The position numbers were made by a program, and so were the translations under genes. From Eopsaltria australis (lineage: Eukaryota > Chordata > Aves > Passeriformes > Petroicidae): DNA of 64,000 nucleotides. Shown here piece by piece: positions 1 through 13,200 of the stretch (positions are counted from its first letter, which is position 1; the number at the start of each line of letters is the position of its first letter). The stretch covers positions 434,001 to 498,000 of the forward strand of contig JAVTVJ010001186.1 in the NCBI GenBank assembly GCA_034509425.1. The letters run 5' to 3'. The notes under the pieces were generated by a model. That model made no database searches and was not told the origin of the DNA. It worked only from the letters and a program-made list of their open reading frames with translations.

Positions 1-49
1 TCCCATTTGGTCTGCATTGCTGAGAGTTTAGATGGGGTAGAGTTTCCAA

Positions 50-1416
50 GCACTCACAGAAACACAGAACATGTTGAATTAGAAGGGACCCACAAGGATT
101 ATCAAATCCAAGGCCTGGCCCTACACAGGACCATCCCCAAGAATCATACCATGTGCCTGAGAGAATTGTCCAAACACTTCTTGAACTCTGTCAGGCTGGT
201 GCTGTGACCACTTCCCTGGGGACCCTCTTGCAGTGCCCCTCTGGGTGAAGAACATTTTCCTAATATCCAACCTAAACCTCCCTGACACAAATTCAGGCCA
301 TTTCCTTGGGTCCTGTCACTGCTCACTAGAGAGAAGAGATCAGTGTCTGTCCCCTCGTCTTCCCCTCACAAAGAAGTTGCAGACTGCAGTGAGGTCTCCC
401 CTCAATCTCCTCCAGGCTGAACAGACCAAGTGACCTCAGCCACTCCTCAAACAGCTTCCCCTCAAGGCCCTTCACCATCTTCATGCCCTCCCCTGGACAC
501 TCTCTAGTTCTGTCCTTCTTACACTGTGGCACCCAGAACTGCCCCCAGCACTCGAGGTGAGGCTGCCCCAGTGCAGAGCAGAGCAGGACAATCCCCTCCC
601 TTGCCCGCCTGGCGATGCTGTCCCTGATGTCCCCAGGACACGGGTGGCCCTCCTGGCTGCCAGGACACTGCTGGCTCATGTTCAACTTGCCATCAGCCAG
701 GACCTCCAGGGCCTTTTCCATGGCACTGCTCTCCAGCCTCTCATTCCCCAGTCTGTCTGTACATCCAGGGTTGCTCCATCCCAGGTGCAGAGCCCAGCAC
801 TTTCCCTCACTGCTGAACTTCCTAGGTTGATGATTGCCCAGCCCTCTCTGCAGGGCCTCCTGGCCTGGAAGGAGTCCACAGCTCCTCCCAGTTTTGGATC
901 ATCTGTGAACTTTGTATCTCTCCTAGTCCTGCACCCAAGGCATTTATGAAGATGTTGTAGAGCACAGAGTCAAGGATGGAGCCCTGTGGAGCCCCTCTAG
1001 TGACAGGTCACCACTCTGATGACACCCCAGTCACTGTAACCCCTTGTGCCTGACCCATGAGCCAGCTGCTCTCCCATCACAGGATGTGCTTATCCAGCCA
1101 TGGGCTGGAGATTTTATCCAGGTGGCTACTGTAAGATATAGTATTGAAAGATTTACTGAAATCCAAAAAGATCACATGAACTGGCTTCCCCTGATCAGCA
1201 AGGTGGGTTACCTTGTCATAAAAGCAATTCAGGTTTGATAAGCAGGAATTTCCTCTCATGAAGCTGTGCTGGCTGTGACCAAAGACTGTGTTGTCTTTCA
1301 GGTGTTTTTCAATACCTCTTAGAATAATCTTCTTCATTACTTTACATGGCACTGAAGTGAGCCTGACAGGCCTGTAGTTCCCAGGGTTATCCTTTTTGTG
1401 TGCCCTTCATTCATAG
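50..1416 (-). mobile_element. CR1 LINE, 5'-truncated, reverse transcriptase to 3' end
   Basis: This is a CR1 non-LTR retrotransposon copy read on the minus strand. Its sense 5' break is near 1416. It begins inside the reverse transcriptase (RT) with an N-Y-R-P-V motif (near 1370) and runs on through K-V-M-K-K-I-I-L and G-H-S-Q-H. The palm motif A reads F-L-D-F-S-K-S-F-N, so the last Asp of the usual pattern is Asn. It then passes A-P-Q-G-S-I-L and a damaged FADD box read as F-T-D-D (about 898-913). The thumb and C-terminal region includes D-G-K-L-N-M-S-Q-Q and L-R-S-L-G-L-F-S-L-E. The 3' UTR at 50-300 matches the usual CR1 tail and ends in a degenerate ATTCTRTG-type repeat. In-frame stops near 1075 and 1009 and several frameshifts show that it is dead. 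Family identity is from recalled CR1 sequence. Truncation at the 5' end is normal for target-primed reverse transcription. Confidence 0.93.
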
Positions 1417-2556
1417 GTTGTGCAGCTTGTGCTGGGATTGTGCTCAGGGTAATAGAGGTACTGCCACTGACTCCCAGGTCCCTTAGCTTATATGGCTCTG
1501 TAGGGCTCCAAGGAACTACCTGCTTCTTCTCAGTTACTGCTGCTGCAAGGTATGAGGAGGTGGCTGTACCAGCTTAACAGTAGCTTTACATGCCATAATG
1601 CCTGACACATTTGAAGTGTTGCTGGGTAACGGTGTTAGACTTTATATCTTTTTTATTATTAATGACGTATATTATACACTCCGCACAAAATATCCTCCTC
1701 AAGCTTTTAGTGTCTCTCAAAGGTAAAGTCCAGTAACGTGCCTTTTGCAGCTTGCTCAGAAATAAAGCTAATAGCCTTTAATATCAAAGCTTGGGCTGCT
1801 GGGAGCCTGAGATACTAACATAGAAATATCGTGAAGCAACAAGGTTCGCCTCAGACCTGCTTTTCAACCCCTGCTTGCTCCCAATGGCTCTGCTCTAAGA
1901 TGGCTCTGTTTAAAGCATCTTTCTCTACAATAGCTGACCCTTTGACACTCCCTTGCATCCACCCCACTGAGGTCAGGACACAGGATGCAACAGTGAATCT
2001 GTCCAGGGACAGATCCCTTTAGCTTCACTCTTGCTTTTCTCCCAGTCTCGAAGACTTGCTACTTCCCCACACAGTGTTACGAACAGAAATTTCCACTCCC
2101 CAAGCTGCCCCTCTTCCTTGCTTGTAAGGAGAATCCTCTACCTAGATACTAGAGGTCTTAACAATTACAGAGAGAGGCCAAGAACTGGCACCAGGTTGCT
2201 CATGTTTTAAGGTTGGGCTCAGAAAAAGTTTGTCTCTTCAAAATAATTCTTGTAAGTGAAAGTGAGGGACAAGGGCTCACCTTGCTACCTCTCATCTGTC
2301 AGAGTGCTTTTGGAGCATCTGGGCCTGCTCTCCATCAGAATGACCTAATTCTACATACATCCATATTGATCTGATCTGCGTCATCATCGGTTCAGTGTTC
2401 ATTAATGTAATTGGGTGCAGAAAGCTTTCAGGGGAAATAGATGAAGAGAGAGAATAATATATGCTGCACTCATAGAGTGGGAGTGAAATTAGATTATTTT
2501 TGTGCTATTCAGTTGAAACCTACTCAATGACATTTTAGAAAGGTTGTGTGCAAAGG

Positions 2557-2656
2557 CTCTCCCTCTTTCCCCCTCCCATTCTTTCTCCCCTTCTTCTCTT
2601 TGTCTTTCTCCTGCTTCTTGTCATTGTTGTTGTCTTCCTCTTCCTCCTCCTTCTCT
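2557..2656 (+). repeat. Polypyrimidine (C/T-rich) tract
   Basis: About 100 bases are almost entirely C and T, interrupted by a short TTG-repeat-like piece near 2620-2635. The complementary strand is a polypurine run. It translates on the minus strand as a Glu/Lys/Asn-rich low-complexity peptide, which accounts for the 106-codon open frame there. Such tracts can be polymorphic and can form triplex structures; neither is shown here. Confidence 0.8.
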
Positions 2657-5600
2657 GCACAAGGCAGTGGTGGTGATGGTGTACAGTGAAAGGTACCTCC
2701 CCATGCACCCTCTGCTTCTGGCAGCCAGCAAAACCCCTCCTGCCACCAGGCACTGTTTGGCATGACAGTACAGGCCAGCAGTTTCTCCCACTGAGGGTGC
2801 AGGGCAGCGTGCAAACCCAGGAATAACTCTCCTCTTAATTTCAATGTTTTAATTGGAATACTTTGATTCCCAGTTAGTCTGTGTGAGTGTGAGATAGCAC
2901 AAGCACTGAATTAATTTCACAGATTCCACACTGTGTTGGGCATAAGGTGGTCCACAGAGGAGGAACAACCTTCTTGTATGTCCCCACAGGCTCTTGAGAG
3001 GATGTATTTGCTCACCTCCTGCTTTAGGAGGAAAAAAGCTTGTCTTTTCTTCTTACATTTCTCATTAGAAACAGAACTGCTGGAATTGCTCATGTTAGAG
3101 AAGATATGCGGGTGCATAGCAGTTCCTGATGAGATGAAAAGTTAATGAGATTGCTTTGAGCTAGAGGCACCAACAGTTATATACTCCCAGCTGGTGCGGA
3201 CACACGCTTCTCACTTGAAGACTGAGCACATAAGAAATGCATGACATGAAAGCTCTATGGGTGTTAGCTGAGAACATACATTTTATGTACCAAATAACTC
3301 TGTCATGTATTTTTAAAACTATTAGGAGAAAGCACCAAGAATTGAGCTCTGAGATTTGGTGCAGTGTTACTGTATGCTGGTTTAATTTGATATTATTCAA
3401 ACTCCCTTTTCATTCTCCCCAAAGGCAAGGTCTCTGACCATTGCTGCTTCCATTGTATGACCACTGAACTACAGCTGAACAACAGCAGTAGGATATGTAA
3501 CAGATAGAAACGACACTGAAATTAGGGAGATGCAAACTATTTACAGATACTTGGTTTGACCACAATACAGCAATAATTTTGTTGTGTGATATTAATATAA
3601 TTATGGAGATAGACTTAGTCATATCACTTTGCTTCTAATTGCAAGAGGAAGATACAGCAAAAGTGATGCAAGAGCACCATTAACAAAAAAGAGACTTGTA
3701 AAACAGAACTGGAGAAAAACCTGAGGGAAACTGTTGTACAGTTCCCACATGCAGTCTGTGCAATTCAGAGCCATACTGAAAGAAAAGCAAAAATGTAACA
3801 GAGAACAAAGGTTTTTGAGTGGCCTGTCATAGCTGCTATTTGGTGTATATGTCAAAAAAGTAGGCACTGTGATGCATATTCTTCTCCCTCTCTCAGGAAT
3901 TTGCTTTGCATGGTTAGTGATTCCAGTCTGCTGTTGCCATGAGGGATTCCTGACCCCTCAGTCACATTGATTCCCTCCCCATTTGGGCATACAATTATTA
4001 ATAAGAAAAAGAACTTTTCCAGGACAGAGGAATAAAAGAAAGGAAAGTTTTATCATTGCAGCTTTTAGGAAATGGAAGGTAAGAAATGTGTAGCACAGTC
4101 CTAATGTGTTCCTGTATTAATACACTCCAATAGTCTTGAATAATTCTGTGACATCTAGAAATGTACCAAGAAAAATTCTTTTGCCTCAGCTGCTTTCTTT
4201 GACATTGTGGCTTTTCAGTTAAGTAAACTACAGCAAAATTGCCTGTTGTAGGGGAGAGAGGAAAGTACTTTGTAGGTGCTGTGATCAATTTGCCAGTGCA
4301 GCTGACATGAATGTGCCCTAAGTCCTACTTGATCTTCTTAATACAATGTAATCCTTAATTATCTATTTTGACATCTAATGAGCACACAACACGCGTGTGA
4401 ACTCCCAAGGCATGTATCTGTCTTGCCTTGCTAATCCTGTTATCCTGGCTATTCCTCTGCTAACTCTGCTGCTGTGAGTGACTCACAAATATAGTGTCTC
4501 TTCTTGCTGCTGTATCTCTGACACGTAATCATAATGATTGCTCTCCATCATGAGGAAGGTCTGGAAACAGTAAAATCTTCCACCTGTTGACATATGTTGA
4601 AGTGTGTGCATGTTTTTAATCCAGGGTACAGTTTGTCAGTCTGGTGTTGAGTTTTAAAAGCCATTGCAGACCTTTTAATGATATTGATGTTCTTGCTGTG
4701 AAGAGGCAGCTGAGCAGTGCTCTATTTGACACAGCATGAAGCTATGGCATTAGAGTGGGGGAAAGGACAGATGATACCTACTCATGAGCAATCAGGCAAG
4801 GATTTTTCCTTGAAGAGAGAGAAACAACCCTTTCCTTAACACCTGATGTTGCCAGGCTCTTCTACCTGAACAGCAGCAGGGCTGTAGTCCTGCTAACTGT
4901 TCCTCAGTAACAGATTGATGGAGGGTCCATACACTTTCTGAAGCACAGAAGAAGATTCACAGGTTTATCTTTCCTAGATTACTTATTCTTTGTGGGCTGA
5001 GCTTTAGTAAAAATTAAAGTCTTAGAAAAACAGGGTATTAACCATGTTGTGGAAGTTAAGATGCAGTGATTTCAGCTAAAATCCCTGCATTATTAATGTC
5101 TACTTCACTGACAACATCACCATGTAACTTGCTGCATTCCCACTGGACTGAATACTAGGATGAATTTAATGATGCTGACATCAGTGGGGTGTGGAGTGGC
5201 TTTCAGAATCCAGCTGGGATAATCCAGAGGGGCATCTAACCTCTTTGCAAGACAGTATAGCTCTTAAATAACTGTGATCAACCCTTTCTGTAGTTCCATC
5301 AGATAACCAAACTTTGCTAAGAGCAGCAGCTAAGCAAATCTTGATAAGAGCAGTAGACATCCTGCTTTTGACTCCATCAGAGCCCTCCATTTCAGCAATG
5401 GCAGATGGAAATTCAGAACTCATGAATTTGGGTCAGTTCAGCACAAATCTATGTCAGAATCTATGTCACCCAGCAGAAAAGCAGTAAGCCAAAGAGTGAT
5501 ATCACCAGGGAATTATCATGGGGGTCAGGCTTGTTACAGTGGTGACTGCTACAGCACATCTACCATCTCATGGAATTTGTCATCTTTGGTGATGATGTGC

Positions 5601-7156
5601 CTGCGATGGGAGCACACTCTTGAAAGGAAGGGGCACATGAATCTTCACTAAAACGTCCACACTCAGCAGCGGTTCATGACTACAAGAGATGCTTGTAGTC
5701 TACCCAGTGCAGTGGACACTGTGCAAGCAGTTCAGAGCTGAGAAAAAAAAACCCGATGCAGTTATCAAAAGCAGTTCTGGACACAAGGTAATTTCTGCCC
5801 TTGACCTAAGGTGTTGAAGTGACTACAGGTCTCTCTTTGCAGTTATTATGCCTAAAGATATTTTGAAAATCTCTGTAGTGTGTTCCACTGTGTGCAGTAG
5901 ACAGGCACATAGATATCAGTGTCTCCCTTGACTGAAATATGAGTGAGAATGATAGTCCTTTCCCAGCACTGCTATGTTTGCATGCAATGTAGTGTTGAGG
6001 TGCTATTAATTTTGAACACTGAAAGTCTAGTACTGGGAAGCCACCTTGAACCCTATGGAATTCTTAGCTTACTGTTTGATGAATGCAGAATCTAGGCACT
6101 TTTTACAGTCTTATGGTAAAGTCATATCTTGCAGAGATTTTATAAGGTTATGAAAAGCTCAGTGTGAATTTGTGACAATACTGCCTATAAAGTTTTTACA
6201 TCTTCTTAAGCACAGCTTACAACCAACCCAGATTTCTAATTCCTCAGCCATGTATGGCTTTGACACTCCTTTGACACTCAACCTTTCCAATTCCTGAGAC
6301 TTTTTTGAAGCCAAGGGCCAGGAGAGAGACCACTCTGCTGGGCAGCTCTGAGTACCTGGGTGCTGTCTAGACAACAGATGGGGTCTATGCAAATCACATG
6401 AAGATACAAGCTAAGAAGAGTCATCTAATAGCTAAAAGGCAGAGACCAGAAGGGGAGAGACCATTTTCATACACTGCCTAGTCTCTACAGCTGATCTTGT
6501 AAGTGAGCCTAATCCATCTGGGGGCAAGGCAGTCAGGTTAATTCACACTCCCTCCCTGTTGTGGGTTAACTAATCTCTTTGACTTCAGATTGAAAGGGGA
6601 AGAAATGTTCATGCTCACTGTTTCAGCTGAGCAGTGGTAACTAGCAGCTTAGGGTTCAAGCAACAGCCCATATCCAGCCAGTTCTGGTAAAGCTGCAAGG
6701 GCTGTGCCTGTCCCAGAGCAAAAGTAACCACTGCAGTGCTATCTCAGTAATTACAGCTTCACAAGAATGGCTGGATATATTCTGGAGTTTATGCAGGTTG
6801 CTCTAAGAATTCTTTAGAATAATTTTTATGGATCAAAAGTAATGATGTGCGTATGATAGTAAAATGCAGGATTAAATTACAAACAAATATTGGCAGCAAG
6901 CTTTGCTGCACCAACAGATAGGTGGCCTAAACATTTATTTCTGGCTATTTGTAGGATTCACAGAATGTTCTGAAATGGACAAGACAACAGGTGTGAAAGA
7001 GATAAGTTTTCAGAATGATGGACTATATGGCCTCTAGCTCTTAACAGCCATGGAGACTTTAAGAGGTCTTTCAAGAGCTAAAAAATACTCTATGTATATC
7101 TTGTAAATCTGCATGCTCATAATGCTCAGTGAAAGGAATCAAAATATAGTTTTGTG

Positions 7157-7206
7157 CAGCAGAAAAAGAAAAGAAACAACAAGAAAGAAAAAAGAAAGAA
7201 AAAACT
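7157..7206 (+). repeat. A-rich simple repeat (GAAA-like)
   Basis: The tract is A-rich with recurring AAAGAAA and AAAGAAAG units. No transposon body could be recognised on either side, so it is called a simple repeat and not a retroelement tail. Confidence 0.65.
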
Positions 7207-7980
7207 TTTCCTTGTGAAATAATTTTGCACCCAGGGTAAAACCATGGCAATTCTCCCTTTGTGTTATGATAACACACACTTTAAGATACAGTGGACACAT
7301 TTTATTGTAGAACTAAGTAAACAGGACTCAGATTCAGGTAGATATTAAGTGGCTGCATAGAAAGAAAACAGGTCTGGGAAAGGAACTTTAATTAGGAAAG
7401 GTTAAGGCATAGCATTGCATACCAAATGAGAAGGGCACACCAAGAACAAGGTTCAGAAACATATTCCATTCCTGGACTCCCTGGGACTGTTAGGGGCAGA
7501 GCACTGGACATCTCAGCTGTGGAGACCCTTATTTCACATTCAAATGTGTAATCCTTTTCTGCAGCCAAAAAAGCTGGCTTCACAAGGAATCTCATGGCAA
7601 AGACTTCTTCCCACTATGTATACCCTGTGAGGTGAGTTGTTGAGCTGGGATTATTTCCAATAGCATTAAAATAGGAAGTAGAGCATACCATTTTTGCATA
7701 GTAAAATGTGTACTATTTTTGTATAGCATGCTTACTTTTGAGAGATTTTTGGATACATTTCAAAGAGAATATAAATCACAAGCATGGTTTTATCAGTCTG
7801 AGCCATGTGCTGTTTAGTTGGGATCCTGTTGGTCATGTTTTGAGGTGTTAGTAGCTCTATCCACTGAAGTCTTTCATCCTGCCCAAGTATGTTTTGTTGC
7901 TACAGTGTGAGAAGGCATTGCAGCTGGACTCTGGAAGGATGGATGCAGGAGATCTTTTGCTTGATGAAATATTAAGGGTT

Positions 7981-8006
7981 GGGGGGGTGGGGGGGCGGGG
8001 GGGGGG
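7981..8006 (+). repeat. Poly-G run with single T and C interruptions
   Basis: Twenty-six bases read G7-T-G7-C-G10. This gives at least four G-tracts of three or more with short loops, the standard sequence requirement for a G-quadruplex on the plus strand. Further short G-runs follow at 8011-8022. The flanks are ordinary AT-rich sequence. The exact length is uncertain because homopolymers are error-prone in sequencing. Confidence 0.85.
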
Positions 8007-11000
8007 AGCAGGGACAAGGGGTGATTCTCTATGGTAGTGATATTAAGTTATAAAACAAAAAAATCCATCTGTTTAAGGACCTGTGGTTGGTGCTGACATA
8101 AGCTGCTGTACAGTGCCTGAAATACAATTTTGCCTTTGCCAAGATGAGGAGCAGAGTTTCTGAGAAGATACAGGGGAGCAGATCCTGGCCCAGGCCAGAC
8201 ACAGCCATCCCATCCATGCAACTGCAACTGCAACACAGAGGTGCAGCCCCACTCTTTTGGTGGATAACCCTCTCACCCATCCCACGTGCTCCAAGCCCAT
8301 TGAATAGGACTCTGTTCAGAGAGAGCATTGCACTGCAGAACTATGGCCTGACTCAGATTTATGTCTAAAGCACATTAGAACATTTTGGCAGTGCCAGCAG
8401 GTCAATCAAGTGGGCATAAATGGGAGTCAGCATTTGCAGCAGCTCTAAAAGAACAAGGAAAGCTCTGGCAGCTGAGCAGTGACTATTCAGCCTGCAGTAT
8501 TTTCTTTATTTTCATTGGCACATTGTGTAATTTATATGGCAGCTTGAGTGTTTGTGGTGCTTTGTAACAGATAAAACATTCTACTAACCGTGAAGGGAAA
8601 TAGGACGTGAAGAGACAGAGAAGAGTGCAGGTGGAGAGGATGCTTCAAACATATAGAAAAGAGGGGGGGAAAAAGCCCCTGATGAAATTAAAGAAGGCAT
8701 TCAGTGGCGTGGGAAATAGGATTGTGACAGCACTGGTACATGCTTAAGGAGGAAAATACAAGAGAAGAAAGCTGAAAACAAAATTGCATTGTCTTGAACA
8801 GAAATAAGAGAGTAAAATCAATCTTGGCAAAATATCTGGGAGGGAACTGGCAGCAGTGGTGGCCAAGAGAAAGGAGAAGCTGCCAGTAATGGACAAGTCT
8901 GTGCTGCGTAAATTTGTTTTAAATCAATCACACAGGAAATGATTTCCTGAACTTTGATATGGTACAGCTGCTAGAGCCTGGACATCCTTGCAGAATCAGG
9001 TTGGTCAGGGGACCACAGGACACAGAACTCTGTCTGCTCAGCAAAGTGAACACAGGAAAGAGTACAGAATGTCTTTCTACAACTTGACAAAACAGAGAAA
9101 GGCTGAAGGATGGAGAATATGTGAGCAAAACAGTCTGGAAAGAATGGGTGCTCTTTTATTTTTTTTCTTCCCCTAAACAACACCTAGAGTTTGCCTGTAA
9201 CAAAAATTTAGATTATAGAGCATTTGTAAAGTCTAAACTGTCTTGATGTACTAACCCTGTGCTATACTGCTAGGAAAGGTGCAGGAAGCAGCCTTTTCTA
9301 AGTAAAATGAAGGATCTTAGTGAATGTTATGTAACATCCTCATTGCTAGAAGCCAAAGTCTTGATGTCATCAAGTTCTGTGGGAACAGGCACTACCAAGG
9401 GCTAATATCTTAGGATTTCCTTGCCTTGAATGCATTTGTATAGCTTTGGTAGCTGGCCTCCAGCCAGTGTGGTAAGAATGGATATTCCTACAAATATTTA
9501 TAATGGAAAATGGTGATGGTTAATTGTAGTAGGATGTTTATGTGACTCTCCACAGATCAGTTTTATTTGTATTAAGTCGCTACTTAATAAAACTTAGAAT
9601 TCACATGGCATGAAGTGCTGTTTATTAGGAACAGAATTTGGATTTTTGATGTATGCCTCAGAAGCATCATGCTTTCAGAGCCATTCTGAGTGTGCTACCA
9701 TTGTTCCTTGTTTGGTTTCAAGGGAAATATCTGGTTTTGATCAGCTTTCTCCCTGTTGTTCTGGGGATTTCTGACTGACAGCTACATTCTTTTTCTTGAT
9801 GAGTATGAATGAGAAATCATCTTAATGCACTAAAGTTAAATACAGATTGAGGATAACTCCACCCACATTCAAAACACAGAGGTGTTCAATCAATTGTTTC
9901 AACAGTGTTGAAAATACTCTGCTTCTATCAGGGTGACTCAATTCACTCTTTCAAAATAGACTAAAGAGGCTCAAAGTACTTTATTTAACATCTCTGACTT
10001 TGCTGAGACATTGCTGATCAAAATTACTTCTGGCTTGTACAATTAGGTCGCCTTAATATTTTCTCAGCTTTAAATTTGCTTTGAAGAAACCACACAGAAT
10101 CAATTCAAAGAAGATCAGATATGTGTGTGAGCTATTCATCTTTCAAACTATGTTCTTTCCAAGAGATAGCCATTTGCTTAACAGGGGAAAATCAAAGCTG
10201 CTTGTCATCTGAATGGAGCAATGAAAATACGTTCAGCTTAACAAGGAACAGGAGCCACGTATTTGTGATCTGTTTACTTTTAATATCTGTTTGATTAAAT
10301 ACTTTGTTAATTTTACTAAAGCAAATAAATGACACTGAAACTTTCCTGATGGAAGTCATACTTGTATGTGCTGCCTGCTTTGTTTTCCTATGGTGTGTTG
10401 ACATTGGAGGCTTAGGAATTGTTCATCCATTTTGACAATGGTTATGTCTATACTTGAAGCAGAATTACACTATATGTACTTTTTTTTTAAGTGGTAAAAT
10501 CTGAATATTCACAAATTCTTTCCCTGCATTCATAATCATGCTAGCTGAATGTTTAAAATGATGCAAAATTGTAACTATTGCCAAATGAGCAGCAGCTAAC
10601 TTCATCCCACTCTGCATCTCTTTCCTCTTCTGATGGGTGATGTAAATAATAAACTAGTTAAGGGTGAAGGGCATAATATGCTTACACTCATAGCCTGGGG
10701 CATGGAATGTGCAACTTGCTCTTTGTTTTAAAGCACATAAGGCAAGTCACACTCACATTGTCTGAGAGATGGATGGCTGAAGTCCACACAAAGACAAAAT
10801 GATGCTGGACAACTTTGCCAACAGATGAGCTGCTCGTGTCTCCAAAGGTTTAGAATCATAGCCTGTCTTGTGGGTCTTATGTGTCAGACTGTTCTGCATC
10901 AAAATTACAGTATGCTGTCACACAGCTTTTTACTTCTAAGATAGGACAAATTTAGGAGGAAGTCAAAGAGAAACTCATTCTCTCTCAGCTGTAGTATTAA

Positions 11001-13125
11001 GAAGGGTCATTGTCTCTGTAATGTTAACCAAGTGTTTAAGCAGGTCTATACATAGCTGTGCAGCCTTGCCACCAAACGTATCTTCCTGTATGATTTCAAA
11101 TGGTTGAACCTGAGGGGTAAATCTTTCTATTTACTATTCCTCCTGTATGCCTACCTTTCTACTTGTCACCTTAATATATTTATCCCTGTTTTTTATAGAA
11201 AAATGTCTTTATTGAAGGCAAATGCATTAATGTTCTATCCAGGATTTCAAAAGGGCCCACCCTTTTTCCCAAGATGTCTGTGAAGACCCTTAGATGGGTT
11301 TTGTAATGCACTGTTATCTAAGTCATTCAACATTTGTTGCACATCTAGGTTTAATTTAAAAGGTTGTTTTGTTTCTGCATTTAAAGCAGGACAATTTTGT
11401 AAACAGAGAAAACATTCTAGAACAAAATTAATTAAATAGTCAGCTTTTAATTCCTCTTCAGGTTTCTAACTTCTTTCTAGAAGCCATAAATAGTTTGTTG
11501 CTTTGGGCATTTACTAGAATAGAATCTACATTCTTTCAGATGGTGGGATTAGTAGATTCCTGGCTCCCACACCATGTTTTGCAGAAGTGTAGTTTCCTTT
11601 TAACTTGCAGTTTCTCTGGTTTAAGAGAATGCCTTATTGACATGACCCCTGCTGAATAAATAAAATGGAAAAAACTCAATCTTTTTGCACTTTCTGAGGA
11701 GGCTGAATCAGCAAGCAGATTGGTTATAACTCCTGTGGCTTTTCCTTTGTTTCATTTTTTTTTTTTTGCTTTCTTTAAAACATTGGTAGCAACTACTCAC
11801 TGTCTGAATATTACTGTCAAGTGTGTTTTTATGCCATAATATAGGTAAGCTTTAATGTAGGTTGCCGTAAGTTCACACTCGATTTTAGTTACACTTATTT
11901 TTAAGAGGAGAAACCAATAGAATTCAATTACATGTCATGTTAAGGAAAACTTAGTTTTTCATGAAGAAGTCATTCACTGTTCTCTGAACTAAAATTTATT
12001 CAAAATGCATGTTTATTATGTAACTTTAAATTTCAGGTTAAAAAAATACAACAAAAGCACATTACTGTCTGTACACCAGGGCCTTTAGATATAGGAGTCT
12101 GTTGATGGTTAACTTTGTTAAAGTGAACTGTCCCAGTAACATTCAATTTTACAGTGCAGCTGGTAAATGTCAAATTGATTTTGTTTCATGCCAGTGGATG
12201 ATCACTTTTAAACTGTTGTGAAATTTCACATCACCAAATTAGGCTCCTGAAATGCTGCACCTTCTAACCCTCACTGCCTAATACAAGAGAGCAGCTTCTC
12301 TTTTTTTGCTGTTCTTAGTGAATTGAAAACCATGCACTGAGGAGAATGTCTTTCTAATCATGCTGCAAGTACCTCTTGCACTGGGGAAAAAGTTACACCC
12401 GTTGCATTGCCTCTCAGGAGTTCTTCCCAAAGCACTGCTAATGATTACTCAAATCCCATGGAATGGCAGAAGGATGCAACTATTTGCTGTAAGGCTGCCA
12501 TTTCAAGGAGACTTGAACCAATATAAATACTGTTCAAAAGTTTTTGCTGTGATCTCATAGTGTACATGACAGATTTTTGAGCTGGAGATGGGCCTGAGTA
12601 TCACTTATAGAATGTCAAATTTTTCTTTCGACAACTGATCTGTCTTCAATCCTTTAATAATTGTCCATCAGTCTGAAACTTTTCATTTTGGAGCTTAATA
12701 TTTCATAGGCTTCTTTCCACATTATCTGGAATTCATGCCTCTTTTTTTTAACCTACAGCATTAACATCTTCCAGTTTCATCCTACAATCTAGGAAGAATT
12801 TTATGTCATCACAACAGAAAGCTTTGAAGAAGCAGTTCTGCTTGGATTTTATGTGCTTTCCATTGTCACATCATCATCAGAAACAAAAATGTAGGAGCTG
12901 GTAAATATATGCTGGAGGGAAAGATATTCTTTTACTAAGATTTTATTTTGCTGAAGCATAATACATCACTGGCCTAGTTTTCATTTTCATGGCGTGGTGG
13001 ATCTGATGTGCTTGAGCAAACACTCTTGTCCTTGGGTCAAACATCTCTCATCACTGAGTAAAACTAATCTGAAGACTTGGGAATGTTTTCAGGATTTTTT
13101 ATGATTTCTAGTCTATGTATTTCTG

Positions 13126-13200
13126 AGGAAAAAAAAAAGAACAAAAAACCAAAACAAACCAAAAGCAACCACACAGAGAAAAACCCCAAACCCAGTCAAA
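13126..13200 (+). repeat. A-rich tract with CCAAAA/CCCCAAA motifs
   Basis: An A10 run is followed by recurring AACAAAA, ACCAAAA and AACCCCAAACCC units. Read on the other strand this is the same T/G-rich texture seen at 14455, 23655 and 31850. It explains the Phe/Trp/Gly/Val-rich C-terminus of the minus-strand open frame at 13108-13485. Confidence 0.65.

Larger units (their letters stand above)
1417..7980. other. Gene-free, mostly single-copy stretch
   Basis: No exon, RNA gene or recognisable transposon could be supported here. Open frames are under about 100 codons, occur on both strands and look random. The only distinct structures are a polypyrimidine tract at 2557-2656 and an A-rich tract at 7157-7206. 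Confidence 0.6.

Noticed and set aside
2524..2844. 106-codon minus-strand frame with a Glu/Asp/Lys/Asn-rich middle
   Set aside because: The charged run is just the translation of the polypyrimidine tract, and the rest has no domain.
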